A stretch of 64,000 nt of DNA from CAYZZU01 sp964483105 (lineage in GTDB: Bacteria; CG2-30-53-67), in the NCBI GenBank assembly GCA_964483105.1, contig CAYZZU010000008.1, forward strand, positions 32,031 through 96,030. The letters are read 5' to 3'. This document shows, piece after piece, positions 49,330-57,957 of this stretch. The first letter of the stretch is position 1; each line of letters begins with the position of its first letter. The translations under genes were made by a program, and so were the position numbers. Under the pieces are notes generated by a model. The model was not told the origin of the DNA, did not search any database, and worked only from the letters and a program-made list of their open reading frames with translations.

Positions 49330-49690
49330 ATGAAAAATACTTTTTCTCTCACTTTCATGAGCCGGTTCTTCCGGCAACCAGGCTCTCTTTTGTTCCCGGG
49401 GAAGCGGCGTGCGGACTTTCCATACAGGAAGAGGAGTTTTCCGGCAACGTCTGAAGGAAAAGGAGAAAATCAGGGAATTTTTCACGGATTCCCCTTGCAA
49501 GATTAAAAATTATCGTGTATTTTCTGCAAGGTACTGCGATTCATTCATGGAATAGATGAACGGATCGCTTGTTTGGACAGCATCCCACAAAGAAATCAGG
49601 AAGAAGGCTTTTCAGGGTGCCACACAACCAGGGAGGAGTTGCTTGCAGACCATAAAATGCGAAACGTCGTTATGGCAAAGGAGGGCCATA
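49330..49690. other. Intergenic region before the response regulator
   Basis: Apart from a weak terminator-like hairpin at 49359-49390 and a possible promoter (TTGCAA, 17 bases, TATTTT, near 49498-49526), I see nothing. A 56-codon frame from 49330 has no ribosome binding site or protein-like features. Confidence 0.45.
49359..49390 (+). terminator. Possible terminator after the his genes
   Basis: GAGCC (49359-49363) pairs with GGCTC (49381-49385), with an inner CCGG/CCGG stem, followed by TCTTTTGTT. Weak but suitably placed. Confidence 0.4.
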
Positions 49691-50605
49691 ATGGGGAAGA
49701 CCATACTGCTGGTGGACGATGAGGAGATCATTCTGCATGCCTTAAAAACCCTCTTTTCCCGAGAAGGGTTCCGCGTACTGACGGCCACATGCGGAGAGGA
49801 TGCGTTGGAGCTTGTTGAACAGGAAGAGGTGGATGTGGTGATTTCCGACGAACGGATGCCGGGAATCACCGGGATTGACCTTTTGTACCGGATCAAGAAA
49901 CGCTATCCGGACAAAATCCGGATTATGCTGACCGCCTTCGCCGAACTGAACACCATGCTCTCGGCCGTCAACAAGGTGGAAGCTCACCGACTGATCATCA
50001 AGCCCTACCGCAACGATGAACTTCTGCAGACCGTCAACACGCTGATCCTCCGTCGGGAAAAGGCCCGAAAAGAAGACCTGGCCCTCGAAGCGGCCAAGAG
50101 GGAAGCTGATTTCGCTTATGAGGCCGCCCAGGTCATATGCGACATACGGCTTCCCTGGAAAGAAAAATACGCGCGCGTCCTGAACCTCTTCAAAGAGTAT
50201 ATCGCGGCGGGAAATCTTTCTTTCATGACCCTTCATCCCGAAAGAATGGATCTTGAAGTTCAGGCCGCAACCAACAAGAAGATTCTCGGATTCAGACAGC
50301 CCCTTGAAAAAAATGCAATCGCAAGTGTCGTTGCCCGCGAACAACGCCCCTGCCGGAGCACCGGCGGTTCAGACATCCTGTCCCGGTTCAATTTGCACGA
50401 CCACTCCTTCTCTCATTATCGGAATCGGGTCTTTCTTTCAGTGCCGATTCTGCATAAAAATCTGACCGTGGGTGTCTTAAATTTCTCCGATCCCATGAAT
50501 GGTGAGATCACCCTTGCCAGCGAGAAGGTCATCTCCCATCTGACCCATTGGATCAGCGCCATGATCCCCTCCCGGTCCGACGTCACTCAGCCGAGGAGTG
50601 AATGA
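49691..50605 (+). CDS. Response regulator with GAF-like C-terminal domain
   Basis: A 304-residue protein. The receiver domain (residues 1-125) has the acidic pair in LLVDDEE, phospho-Asp in VVISDERMPG, Thr in MLTAF and Lys in IIKPY, the pattern of RpfG/HD-GYP-type receivers. A helical linker follows, then a GAF-like domain (about 165-290) with FLSVPILHKNLTVGVLNF. There is no DNA-binding, HD-GYP or GGDEF domain, so the output is unclear, perhaps a protein-protein switch. It is a candidate target of an orphan histidine kinase such as the one at 19570-21828. The ATG at 49691 has AAAGGAGGG upstream; the frame upstream to 49556 is not supported. Confidence 0.88.
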   Translation: MGKTILLVDDEEIILHALKTLFSREGFRVLTATCGEDALELVEQEEVDVVISDERMPGITGIDLLYRIKKRYPDKIRIMLTAFAELNTMLSAVNKVEAHRLIIKPYRNDELLQTVNTLILRREKARKEDLALEAAKREADFAYEAAQVICDIRLPWKEKYARVLNLFKEYIAAGNLSFMTLHPERMDLEVQAATNKKILGFRQPLEKNAIASVVAREQRPCRSTGGSDILSRFNLHDHSFSHYRNRVFLSVPILHKNLTVGVLNFSDPMNGEITLASEKVISHLTHWISAMIPSRSDVTQPRSE

Positions 50606-50635
50606 GGACATCCGGCGTGGGAAGAACTCCTTCAT

Positions 50636-51139
50636 TCATTCCGGAGAGCCGGTTTTGGGTTCAAGATCGAGAACTTTCCCCTCGCGGGTCGCGGAATCAT
50701 AAATTCCGAGGGTAAAACGGCCGGACAACCATCCGCCCAACTCCCCGGGATTGAGGATCAGCGTCTTCCCTTCCCGCCTGCAAACCGGTTCGTGGGTATG
50801 TCCATAGACCACGAGGTCAAAGAGCCCGCAGGTAACAGCCGCTTCCAGGGCGAAGGGCTCGTGGAGGACCATGATTCGGAGACCGTCGCGGGTAAATTCA
50901 AAGGGGGATGGATGAATCCGCCCCGGGGCCATTTCGGAAAGAAGGACCCGTTCACCGTCATTGTTGCCGAACACACCGACAAAATCAAAGGGCCCCTTCA
51001 AAAACTCCTTCAGGGCGAAGGGGGAGACAAAATCCCCGGCATGAATCAAAAGATCCACTCCCTCCTCTCCCAGTCGTTCCATGGCGGCACGAATCTTCGG
51101 AACACGGTCATGACTATCGGAAACAATCCCTATCTTCAT
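50636..51139 (-). CDS. YfcE/MJ0936-family phosphodiesterase
   Basis: A 167-residue calcineurin-like metallophosphoesterase. Motifs in order are GIVSDSHD, IHAGDF, GVFGNNDGE, LHEP and YGHTHEP, followed by LNPGELGGW. The family cleaves phosphodiesters in vitro; the natural substrate is unknown. The ATG at 51139 has only a weak upstream site, and no promoter is obvious. It is convergent with the response regulator gene, 30 bases away, with no strong terminator between. Confidence 0.93.
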   Translation of the reverse strand: MKIGIVSDSHDRVPKIRAAMERLGEEGVDLLIHAGDFVSPFALKEFLKGPFDFVGVFGNNDGERVLLSEMAPGRIHPSPFEFTRDGLRIMVLHEPFALEAAVTCGLFDLVVYGHTHEPVCRREGKTLILNPGELGGWLSGRFTLGIYDSATREGKVLDLEPKTGSPE

Positions 51140-51332
51140 GGAAAGTCACTATAGCACGGGACCGTTCCGGATTCAAGAAACAAGGGAGACCCGAATCCGG
51201 CGATAAAAATGTTCAGATCGTTTTGTTGAGGAAGCTCGTTTTGAAAAGTGCCCGGAGTGTTTTTTTGTACCATTCAGAGAAATCCTGATAAAACTTCAGC
51301 TGAAGGCAGGCAACACGATCCCGGACAAAGAA

Positions 51333-51427
51333 GATGGTCTCGCAAAAAGCCCCGCACCCCTTCGACAAGCTCAGGGCGAACGGTGTAAGTGATTGATATT
51401 CCGTTCGTGGTGAGCTCAGTCGAACTA
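51333..51427 (+). repeat. Dispersed intergenic repeat B, copy 1
   Basis: Matches 52172-52289 in the same orientation: GATGGTCTCGCAAAAAG, CCGCACCCCTTC, CTCAGGGCGAACGGTGTAA and TGATTGATATTCCGTTCG are shared. The central TTCGACAAGCTCAGGGCGAA and the later CGGTGAGC...GTCGAAC are inverted relative to each other, giving a long imperfect hairpin. It overlaps the start of repeat A copy 2. Confidence 0.75.
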
Positions 51428-51542
51428 TACGATCTCGCCCTTTTCTCCTCTCCTTCTGCGATGTTAGGTTGCGTGACAGGGGAATTGCTCGCCCCGCGGG
51501 GGAGTCGGGTTTGCCTATCCTGTCGATCCGGTTCATCCTGTC
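51412..51542 (+). repeat. Dispersed intergenic repeat A, copy 2
   Basis: Counterpart of 5160-5293. It begins within the end of repeat B, so the two families may be parts of one larger element. No coding content. Confidence 0.7.
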
Positions 51543-51657
51543 AAAAAGATTTTGATTTTTATTTCCGATCTTTACCCCGTGCCGCTCCATAGCTTCTGGT
51601 CGTGATTTGATTTTCAGTTTTGTAGTGCGGGTTTCCACCCCTCCGGAAAGGATCTTA

Positions 51658-51684
51658 ATCACCATAAATAATGGGAGGAAGTCT
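51658..51684 (+). repeat. 27-bp conserved motif C, copy 2
   Basis: Matches 22705-22731 at 24 of 27 positions (ATCACCATAAATAATG then GGAGGAAGTCT). It lies 18 bases upstream of the csp -35 box at 51702. Confidence 0.55.
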
Positions 51685-51701
51685 TGGAACGCTTTTTCTC
51701 C

Positions 51702-51730
51702 TTGCTATTTTAAAATCCTTGTGTTATAAA
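51702..51730 (+). promoter_or_regulatory. Promoter of csp copy 2
   Basis: TTGCTA and TATAAA with a 17-base spacer in an AT-rich stretch. The leader of about 155 bases matches the length of the first csp leader and shares AGCTGTACA and the AAAGGAG region. Confidence 0.6.
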
Positions 51731-51890
51731 TAAAAACGGTCTTGCCGGAGGAGTCCATTCGTCAACCCGCGTCCTGTTGAGGGGTCGGATGGAGTCGACG
51801 AAGGGGAAGAAGACCATGCGGTTTTTTATTAGGTGGAGGTAAGAAGCTGTACAATCAAAAAAGAGCCACCGAGGAACAAAGGAGTAGAAG

Positions 51891-52091
51891 ATGGTAGAAG
51901 GAACGGTCAAATGGTTTAACGAGTCAAAAGGATTCGGGTTTATCGAACAGGAAAACGGGGCGGACGTGTTCGTCCACTTTTCCGCGATTCAGGGCGAAGG
52001 ATTCAAAACCCTGAATGACGGAGATACCGTCCAGTTTGATATCATTCAGGGAAGCAAAGGTCCCCAGGCCGCCAATGTGGTGAGAATGTAA
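51891..52091 (+). CDS. Cold-shock protein (CspA family), copy 2
   Basis: A 66-residue single cold-shock domain with RNP1 KGFGFIEQ and RNP2 VFVHFSAI, closely similar to copy 1 at 9248-9448. Copy 2 differs mainly at residues 8-15 and in the C-terminal strand (TVQFDIIQGSKGPQAANVVRM). CAAAGGAG lies nine bases before the ATG. It has a long leader, its own promoter and a perfect palindromic terminator, so it is a monocistronic, probably cold-inducible RNA chaperone gene. Dispersed repeats flank it on both sides. Confidence 0.96.
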   Translation: MVEGTVKWFNESKGFGFIEQENGADVFVHFSAIQGEGFKTLNDGDTVQFDIIQGSKGPQAANVVRM

Positions 52092-52120
52092 GACAGCTTG
52101 CCTCCAAAACAACCAGAAAA

Positions 52121-52150
52121 AGCTCTGCATGATCATGCAGAGCTTTTTTT
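52121..52150 (+). terminator. Rho-independent terminator of csp copy 2
   Basis: AGCTCTGCAT (52121-52130) pairs perfectly with ATGCAGAGCT (52135-52144) around GATC, followed by seven T. It lies 30 bases after the stop. Confidence 0.9.
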
Positions 52151-52171
52151 ATGGCGCGCCAGGCATGATGT

Positions 52172-52289
52172 GATGGTCTCGCAAAAAGTCCCGCACCCCT
52201 TCCGATCCTTCGGCGAGCTTAGGAGAGCCTTGCTCAGGGCGAACGGTGTAAATGATTGATATTCCGTTCGCGGTGAGCCTGTCGAACCA
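52172..52289 (+). repeat. Dispersed intergenic repeat B, copy 2
   Basis: Second copy of the repeat at 51333-51427, with about 20 extra bases in the middle. The region 52092-52419 otherwise holds only the csp terminator and a possible promoter at 52347-52373. Confidence 0.75.
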
Positions 52290-52346
52290 TGAACGGAATC
52301 CGGGAAAGCCCTTTTTCTGGAAATCTGTTTGTTCTAAAAAAAAAGC

Positions 52347-52373
52347 TTGACACCGCCTCTTTCGTATTATACA
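52347..52373 (+). promoter_or_regulatory. Possible promoter of the RidA/propeller operon
   Basis: Perfect TTGACA and TATACA, but only a 15-base spacer. The leader to the RidA ATG would be about 40 bases. Confidence 0.45.
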
Positions 52374-52419
52374 AGAATAGAACTACTCATTTCCCTGTTC
52401 AATTATACGCTTTAAGATA

Positions 52420-52878
52420 ATGGATCAAGACAGAGGTCCAGTCACCCCTCTTCACGCGCCGCGGGTGCTCAACGAGGCGTATGAATACGAAAAACCGGTT
52501 CCCTTTTCCCGGGGCCTGAAGATCGAGATCGATTCCCCGTCGGTGCTCATCATCCTCTCCGGCACGGCCAGCGTGGATCACCGGGGGAAGAGCCTGTATC
52601 CCGGGGATCTCCGGGCACAGGCCCTGCGGACACTCCAGAATATTTCCGCCCTCCTGAAGGAAGCCGGGGCCGGCTGGCCGGACGTCGTCAAGACCACGAT
52701 CTACCTGAAGGATATCCGAAGGGATTACGAGGCACTCAACGAGGTCCGGAATGATTTTTTCCGTGAGAGGGGGATCTCGCGGTATCCGGCCAGCACCTGC
52801 GTGCAGGCCGAACTCTGCCGCGAGGAACTCCTGGTTGAGATCGAAACCTGGGCGCTTCGGCAGAAGGGCGCGGAGTAG
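52420..52878 (+). CDS. RidA (YjgF/YER057c/UK114) family protein
   Basis: A 152-residue protein with the RidA fold. VLIILSGTASVDHRGKSLYPGDL, QALRTLQNISALLKEAGAGW and DVVKTTIYLKDIRRDYEALN match the family. The C-terminal YPASTCVQAELCREELLVEIE has a cysteine where RidA's usual arginine motif (R-x-x-x-x-V) would be, so it may not be a canonical imine deaminase; it is closer to the RidA/FkbO-like subgroup. No obvious ribosome binding site precedes the ATG at 52420. It lies 50 bases before the propeller protein, probably in one transcript. Confidence 0.83.
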   Translation: MDQDRGPVTPLHAPRVLNEAYEYEKPVPFSRGLKIEIDSPSVLIILSGTASVDHRGKSLYPGDLRAQALRTLQNISALLKEAGAGWPDVVKTTIYLKDIRRDYEALNEVRNDFFRERGISRYPASTCVQAELCREELLVEIETWALRQKGAE

Positions 52879-52928
52879 AGAATCGATTCTCAGGCGAATT
52901 GGGAGCCTCACTTCCCAGGGGGGCATTC

Positions 52929-55900
52929 ATGACGAAAAGCATCTCCTTTCTCTTCATCCTCATGGTGGTTTCCCACGCATCCTTCCTTTTCGCCGGTGTG
53001 AAAAACTATACCGATGGAAACGCCGTCCTGAGTCTCGCCGTGGATGGTGATAAGCTACTGGCCGGGACCGAAGGCGGAGTGGTGATCTGGGACCTTCCAA
53101 CGAAGACCTGCCGGAAAATCACCACCCGTGAGGCCCTGCCGAACAACAAGGTTACCGGCATTCTCGTGGACGGAAGGCGGGGAACCTGGTGGTTTGCTAC
53201 TCACCGCGGGGTCTGCCGGTACGACGGGAAGAGATGGACGGCCTACGGGATCAAGAACGGCCTGAACAGCATGTGGATCAACCGGCTCTACCTGGACGAT
53301 GAAGGGGTGGTCTGGGCCGCCACGCGCCGCGGTGTAAACTGGTTCGATGGCTATGAATGGAGGAACCTTCCGGGGAACCGGGAGGGAGAGCCTGTCCGGG
53401 TGTACGGGATGGTGAAAGAGACAGCGGGGGCCTGGTGGTTCACGGACCGGGGGCGGGGGCTCTTCCGCCTCGGCCCGCGGGGTAGGCTGAAACGGTATGA
53501 ACGGGTCAACGGGATCCCCTCTCTCTTTGCCCGCCGGGTCGTCACGGACCGTGACGGAACCCTCTGGTTTGGGACCTACCGCGGCGTAATCTCCTATGAC
53601 GGCAGGACCTGGAAACGGTACGGGGAGCCGGAGGGATTGACCAGCCTGCAGATCCACGAGATCTTCATTGATCACAATAACACACCCTGGGTCGGCACCA
53701 CCCACGGCGCGAGCTGTTATCAGGATGGGAGATGGAGGCCCCTGGAACTGGGATCCTTGAGCCGTTCTGTCACCGCCTTCGCCGAGGACGGTAAGGGAAA
53801 TCTCTACATCGGGACCCGGAACGGGATCGGGGTTTACCACGAAGGGAAGATCACCGTCATGCGGACCGATGACCCGGTCCGGGGAGTCATCTACACCGAT
53901 GCCGTCGCGCAGAGCGACGGGACCCTCTGGTTCTCGGCCTCCGACGGGGGAGGGATCGTCTCCTTCGACGGGCAGGAATGGAAGCGGTACGGCGCGAAAG
54001 AGGGACTCACCGACCGTAACGTCCTCTGTCTTGCCGTGGATCCGGGAGATACCGTCTGGGCGGGCACCCACCACGGCGCCTTCCGGTTCCACCGGGGAAG
54101 GTGGGAAGCGGTCGCCCGGGAGAGGGAGACCGTGGGGAACAATATCTGCGCGATCGCCTTTCCACGCGGCCGGCTTGCCTTCGGGACCCACCAGGGACTC
54201 TTCGTCCTCCGGGGGGATCGTTGGACACGCTATACCGAAAAACAGGGTCTGCCGGACCGGACCGTCCTGGCCTTGCTGGCCGACGGGCAGAGGTGTTACG
54301 TGGGGACACTCCGGGGGCTTGCGATTTTCACAAATGGGAAATTCACCCCGGTCGAGGCCCTGAAGGGAGAGGCCGTTCACTCCCTTCTGAAGACCGGACG
54401 CGGCGTCCTCTACGTGGGGACGGACCGAGGCCTTTTTGAGATTACGAAGGGGCGCGCCAGGCGGCTGGGAATCCGGGACGGGCTCTTCGACCTTCGTGTC
54501 AGCGGCCTGGCCCGGGATGAAGGCGGGAATCTCTGGGTCTCCACCGCGAGGGGGCTCTCCCGGTACGACGGAGAGCGGTTCGTGAACTTCACGCGGGACG
54601 AGGGATTTGCGGACGACCGGATCAACGCCGTCCTTGTGGATCGGGAGGGCATCAAGTGGCTCGCCACCGCCCAGGGGATCAGCCGCTTCGACGATCGGCT
54701 TCGCTTCGATTGTTCGAGGTATGTCGGTCTCTCCCGGACGGCCGTCCTGACCCTGCGCGGGAGGCGTCTCCATCCCGGCCCGGACCGGGAGAAGGGGATC
54801 GTTGTTACCGTCCGGAACGTCACGGAGAAGCGCGAAGTGAAGATCCGTCTCACGGAAGACGGGAGTGGAGACGGGACTTTCCGGGGGGAACTGCGCTTCG
54901 CCCCCGTCTCCGGCCCGGACCGGCGGGGACGTCTCCCGGTCTCCATGGAGAAGAGCAACTTCCTGGTGGCCGAACTAGACCTGGATCCGTCCGGTCCGAT
55001 GACCGCCCGTGCCTTCTGGCGAAACGACTTTTTCACCGGGAATCTCAACGGCGACGCCCAGGTTTCCAGGCGGGACGCCATCCTTGCGGAACAGATCGTC
55101 TCGGGCCTGGAGAAGGCGCCGTTTACGGTAAACGCGGACCTGGACCACGACGGGACCGTGGATTCGAAGGATGTGGTCTACGCCCGGAATGTGAACACGG
55201 GCAGGATCCACCCCTGGGATATGGCGGAAAATACCGGACCGCCGATCCGTCCCGCGATCGCCTCTGTGCTCCCTGGGAGAAGGCACAAGGGGATGTTTGC
55301 GCACCGGGACCTTCCCTGGGTCTCCAAGAGGATCCCGGCCGGTGAAGGAGGAGTCCTGAAGCTCGAGAACCTCGTTCTTGAGATTCCCCCGGGGGCACTG
55401 GACGAAGATACCCTGATCACCGTCGTCCGCGGTGAGCGGACCCCCTCGCCCACGGATCTTTCCGTCTATCCGGTGGGAGCCGGTTTCAATCTCTATCCTG
55501 CCGGGCTTGTCTTCAAGAGGCCGGTCCGCCTCACCCTCGGGGTCAGGCAATCCGATCTCGAAGAAGCCGGCGTCACGTATCTCGACATTCTCTCCCTGGG
55601 GTGCTGGAACGGGAGGGGGTATGACGCCCTTCCTTCCTATCCCCATTTTCGTGAGCGGCGTGTTACCGGTTTTCTTCATGCCTTTCCGGAGAATCTTCTC
55701 CGCCCCGATCGTCCCGCCTTCGCCGTGGCGCGGACCGCTCCGGTCATGAACTATCTCTATCCTTCCAACTATTTCTCGCTGATCACGGTGGTTCAAAAGC
55801 CTCCGCTCATCCTCCATGAGACACCCGCCTCCGGTCCGGTTCTGAAACGCAGGGACCCGGAGGGCACGGACTCCTCCCGGCTTTTTGTGATCGACGGGAA

Positions 55901-56720
55901 GGATCAGCGGTTGCTCCTGGACCTGGATCACGTGGAGATCGGCTCCCGGGGGTTGTCACTGAACACCCTGTCGTGCGGGAAAACGATCCGTCGGGGCGTA
56001 CCCCCGATTTTCTCCCTGTTCACATCCTGGTTCAGACGGTTCAAACCGTTTGAACCGTCCGGAAAAGAGGGGATCGGCCTCGCCGCCCATACCCCCTGCC
56101 GGATCGGTCTGATCGGACCCGGTCCGAAGGGGAACCGGGCATCCCTGTCCACCGTGTTTTACGTCCCCGGCGGGGCCAGAGTGACGGCCCTGAAAATCAT
56201 TCCGGACCGGCTCCTCCTCGGACGGGGGAGCCGGTTCCGTTTCATCGGGCTCGGAATCGCAGGAGACGGGCTGGAGATCCCCCTGCGGGATTCTGACTGG
56301 TCCGCGCGGGGGGCGGACGCCCGGATCGATCCCGACGGGAGAATGACGGTCGGCGGGGAAGGCTCCGGCAGGGTCCGGCTTGTTTCACACGGATTGACCG
56401 CGGAGGCATCGTACCGCGTGTCCGGCGCCCCCGTCCTGACCCGGGTTCTCGTGGCGCCGCAGGTACAGGTCGTCCGGGTCAACGAAGAGCGGGATTACCA
56501 GGCGGTCGGAATCGACCAGTATGGTCACCGGATCCCCTTCACTCCCGAGTGGAGCATCGAGAGCCGCGGGGGAGACGGCGTGATCGACTCGAAGACCGGC
56601 CATTTCCGGGCAACAAGAGAGGGGATCTATTTCGTCAAGGCCACAGGGGGGCCGGGTATCTCAAAGAAGGTCATCTCCTTCATCGGCGGATGCACCTGGT
56701 GCCATTTTTTCGGGAAGTGA
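52929..56720 (+). CDS. Secreted Reg_prop beta-propeller protein with dockerin-like and CxxCH motifs
   Basis: A 1263-residue protein starting at the ATG at 52929 behind AGGGGGG, with a signal peptide (MTKSISFLFILMVV...FLFA). Residues about 20-590 hold Reg_prop repeats such as WFATHRGVCRYDGKRW and WVGTTHGASCY, the two-component-regulator propeller, but without a histidine kinase. A dockerin-like EF-hand pair (NLNGDAQVSRRDA and NADLDHDGTVDSKD) follows at about 715-755. A beta-rich ZU5-like domain starts near 810 (EIPPGALDEDTLITV), then Ig-like regions. The C-terminus has CTWCH (residues 1255-1259), a c-type heme-binding motif, just before the end. A role in surface binding or sensing is an inference. 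Confidence 0.85.
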   Translation: MTKSISFLFILMVVSHASFLFAGVKNYTDGNAVLSLAVDGDKLLAGTEGGVVIWDLPTKTCRKITTREALPNNKVTGILVDGRRGTWWFATHRGVCRYDGKRWTAYGIKNGLNSMWINRLYLDDEGVVWAATRRGVNWFDGYEWRNLPGNREGEPVRVYGMVKETAGAWWFTDRGRGLFRLGPRGRLKRYERVNGIPSLFARRVVTDRDGTLWFGTYRGVISYDGRTWKRYGEPEGLTSLQIHEIFIDHNNTPWVGTTHGASCYQDGRWRPLELGSLSRSVTAFAEDGKGNLYIGTRNGIGVYHEGKITVMRTDDPVRGVIYTDAVAQSDGTLWFSASDGGGIVSFDGQEWKRYGAKEGLTDRNVLCLAVDPGDTVWAGTHHGAFRFHRGRWEAVARERETVGNNICAIAFPRGRLAFGTHQGLFVLRGDRWTRYTEKQGLPDRTVLALLADGQRCYVGTLRGLAIFTNGKFTPVEALKGEAVHSLLKTGRGVLYVGTDRGLFEITKGRARRLGIRDGLFDLRVSGLARDEGGNLWVSTARGLSRYDGERFVNFTRDEGFADDRINAVLVDREGIKWLATAQGISRFDDRLRFDCSRYVGLSRTAVLTLRGRRLHPGPDREKGIVVTVRNVTEKREVKIRLTEDGSGDGTFRGELRFAPVSGPDRRGRLPVSMEKSNFLVAELDLDPSGPMTARAFWRNDFFTGNLNGDAQVSRRDAILAEQIVSGLEKAPFTVNADLDHDGTVDSKDVVYARNVNTGRIHPWDMAENTGPPIRPAIASVLPGRRHKGMFAHRDLPWVSKRIPAGEGGVLKLENLVLEIPPGALDEDTLITVVRGERTPSPTDLSVYPVGAGFNLYPAGLVFKRPVRLTLGVRQSDLEEAGVTYLDILSLGCWNGRGYDALPSYPHFRERRVTGFLHAFPENLLRPDRPAFAVARTAPVMNYLYPSNYFSLITVVQKPPLILHETPASGPVLKRRDPEGTDSSRLFVIDGKDQRLLLDLDHVEIGSRGLSLNTLSCGKTIRRGVPPIFSLFTSWFRRFKPFEPSGKEGIGLAAHTPCRIGLIGPGPKGNRASLSTVFYVPGGARVTALKIIPDRLLLGRGSRFRFIGLGIAGDGLEIPLRDSDWSARGADARIDPDGRMTVGGEGSGRVRLVSHGLTAEASYRVSGAPVLTRVLVAPQVQVVRVNEERDYQAVGIDQYGHRIPFTPEWSIESRGGDGVIDSKTGHFRATREGIYFVKATGGPGISKKVISFIGGCTWCHFFGK

Positions 56721-56899
56721 GACAACCGGGCTCCGATTTTTACCCGGACTTTTGAGAGAGGAGGGTGGGTTGAATCTCCCGCCTCCGGACAAATTGGGGG
56801 GATAGGAGGATTGTAAACTCCACTTTCTCTCCAGGGTACGTGGGTTTCTGCCGGCATACCGGCATGTTCATGGGGACCCGGCAACCGAGGAGGAGACTT

Positions 56900-57283
56900 A
56901 TGAAAAGCATCGCACGGTCCGTCTTCGTTTTATTCCTGGTTGTACTGCTCCAGTTCTTCCTTCTCGTTCCGCCGGCGGATGCGGGGTGTTCCGCCACGGA
57001 CGCCGATGGGGACGGCTACTCTACGGCGGGCGGAAGCTGCGGAGCCGTCGACTGCGACGACAGCGACCCGAATGTCTACCCCGGCGCCCTGGAAATCTGC
57101 GACGGCAAGGACAGCAACTGCGACGGTTTTACCCCGGCGAATGAAGCCGACGCCGACGGGGACGGCTCCTTCGTTTGCGCCGGGGACTGCGACGACAGCG
57201 ACCCGACCCGATATCCCGGAGCCGTGGAGCTCTGCAACGGAATCGACGAAGACTGTGACGGCATTCTCCCCTCCGTCGAATGA
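56900..57283 (+). CDS. N-terminal part of the teneurin-like protein, up to an in-frame UGA
   Basis: The ATG at 56900 has GAGGAGGAG upstream and starts a signal peptide (MKSIARSVFVLFLVVLLQ, ending PPADAG). MopE-type metal-binding repeats follow, with DADGDGY, DCDDSDP, YPGALEICDGKDSNCDG and similar units. The frame stops at TGA 57281-57283. In the duplicated module at 57626 the same codon is TGG, followed by the same GAC ACG GAC context. So this looks like a Trp-to-stop change (or sequence error) in a much longer gene. Without read-through the product is a 127-residue secreted repeat protein. Confidence 0.72.
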   Translation: MKSIARSVFVLFLVVLLQFFLLVPPADAGCSATDADGDGYSTAGGSCGAVDCDDSDPNVYPGALEICDGKDSNCDGFTPANEADADGDGSFVCAGDCDDSDPTRYPGAVELCNGIDEDCDGILPSVE

Positions 57284-57957
57284 GACACGGACGGGGACGG
57301 GGTCCGCCCGTGCGACACTCCTTCGGATTGCAACAACTACGACGCCACGGTCTTTCCCGGAAACATCGAGATCTGCGGGGACGGCCGGGACAACAACTGT
57401 AACGGCAGCGTGGACGAGGCAGGCTGCACCTGTCCGGACGGGGACGGAGACGGGCACCTCCTGGCCGTCTGCGGGGGAGACGATTGCAACGATGCCGACG
57501 CCGGGACTTATCCCGGCGCCGCCGAAATCTGTACCGACTCCACAGACAATAATTGCGACGGGAAGACGGACTGCGCCGATCCCTCCTGTACCGACGACCC
57601 CGCCTGCGCGGTCTGCGTGGTCGGGGACGCCGATGGGGACGGCTACTCCACGGCGGGCGGGAGCTGCGGAGCCGTCGACTGTGACGACAGCGACCCGAAT
57701 GTCTACCCCGGCGCCCTGGAAATCTGCGACGGCAAGGACAGCAACTGCGACGGTTTTACCCCGGCGAATGAAGCCGACGCCGACGGGGACGGCTCCTTCG
57801 TTTGCGCCGGGGACTGCGACGACAGCGACCCGACCCGATATCCCGGAGCCGTGGAGCTCTGCAACGGAATCGACGAAGACTGTGACGGTACGATTCCCTC
57901 CATCGAGTGGGACACGGACGGTGACGGGGTCCGCCCGTGCGACACCCCTTCGGACTG
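56999..57957 (+). repeat. Tandem duplication within the MopE-repeat region
   Basis: Bases 56999-57330 and 57626-57957 are almost identical, offset by 627 bases (209 codons, frame-preserving). Differences are few; one of them creates the TGA at 57281. The high identity points to a recent duplication or ongoing conversion. Confidence 0.8.

Larger units (their letters stand above)
51140..51890. other. Repeat-rich intergenic region upstream of csp copy 2
   Basis: No gene is supported in these 751 bases. They hold repeat B copy 1 (51333-51427), repeat A copy 2 (51412-51542), motif C copy 2 (51658-51684), the csp promoter (51702-51730) and its leader. A 150-codon minus-strand frame through 51213-51665 is built from the repeats. 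Confidence 0.65.

Noticed and set aside
49330..49500. 56-codon frame after the small lipoprotein
   Set aside because: No ribosome binding site, basic random-looking composition, and a terminator-like hairpin lies inside it.
51213..51665. 150-residue minus-strand frame
   Set aside because: It is made of dispersed repeats A and B and has no ribosome binding site.
51745..51810. Second fluoride-riboswitch-like sequence before csp copy 2
   Set aside because: It shares only about a dozen bases (CAACCCGCGTCC) with the 25801-25856 region, in the wrong orientation for csp, and lacks the conserved stems and pseudoknot.
53055..54773. 572-residue minus-strand frame opposite the propeller gene
   Set aside because: Proline/glycine-rich shadow with no recognisable motif; the plus strand is clearly coding.
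57281..57283. UGA as a selenocysteine codon in the teneurin-like protein
   Set aside because: The duplicated module has TGG (Trp), not a Cys codon, and no SECIS-like hairpin follows.
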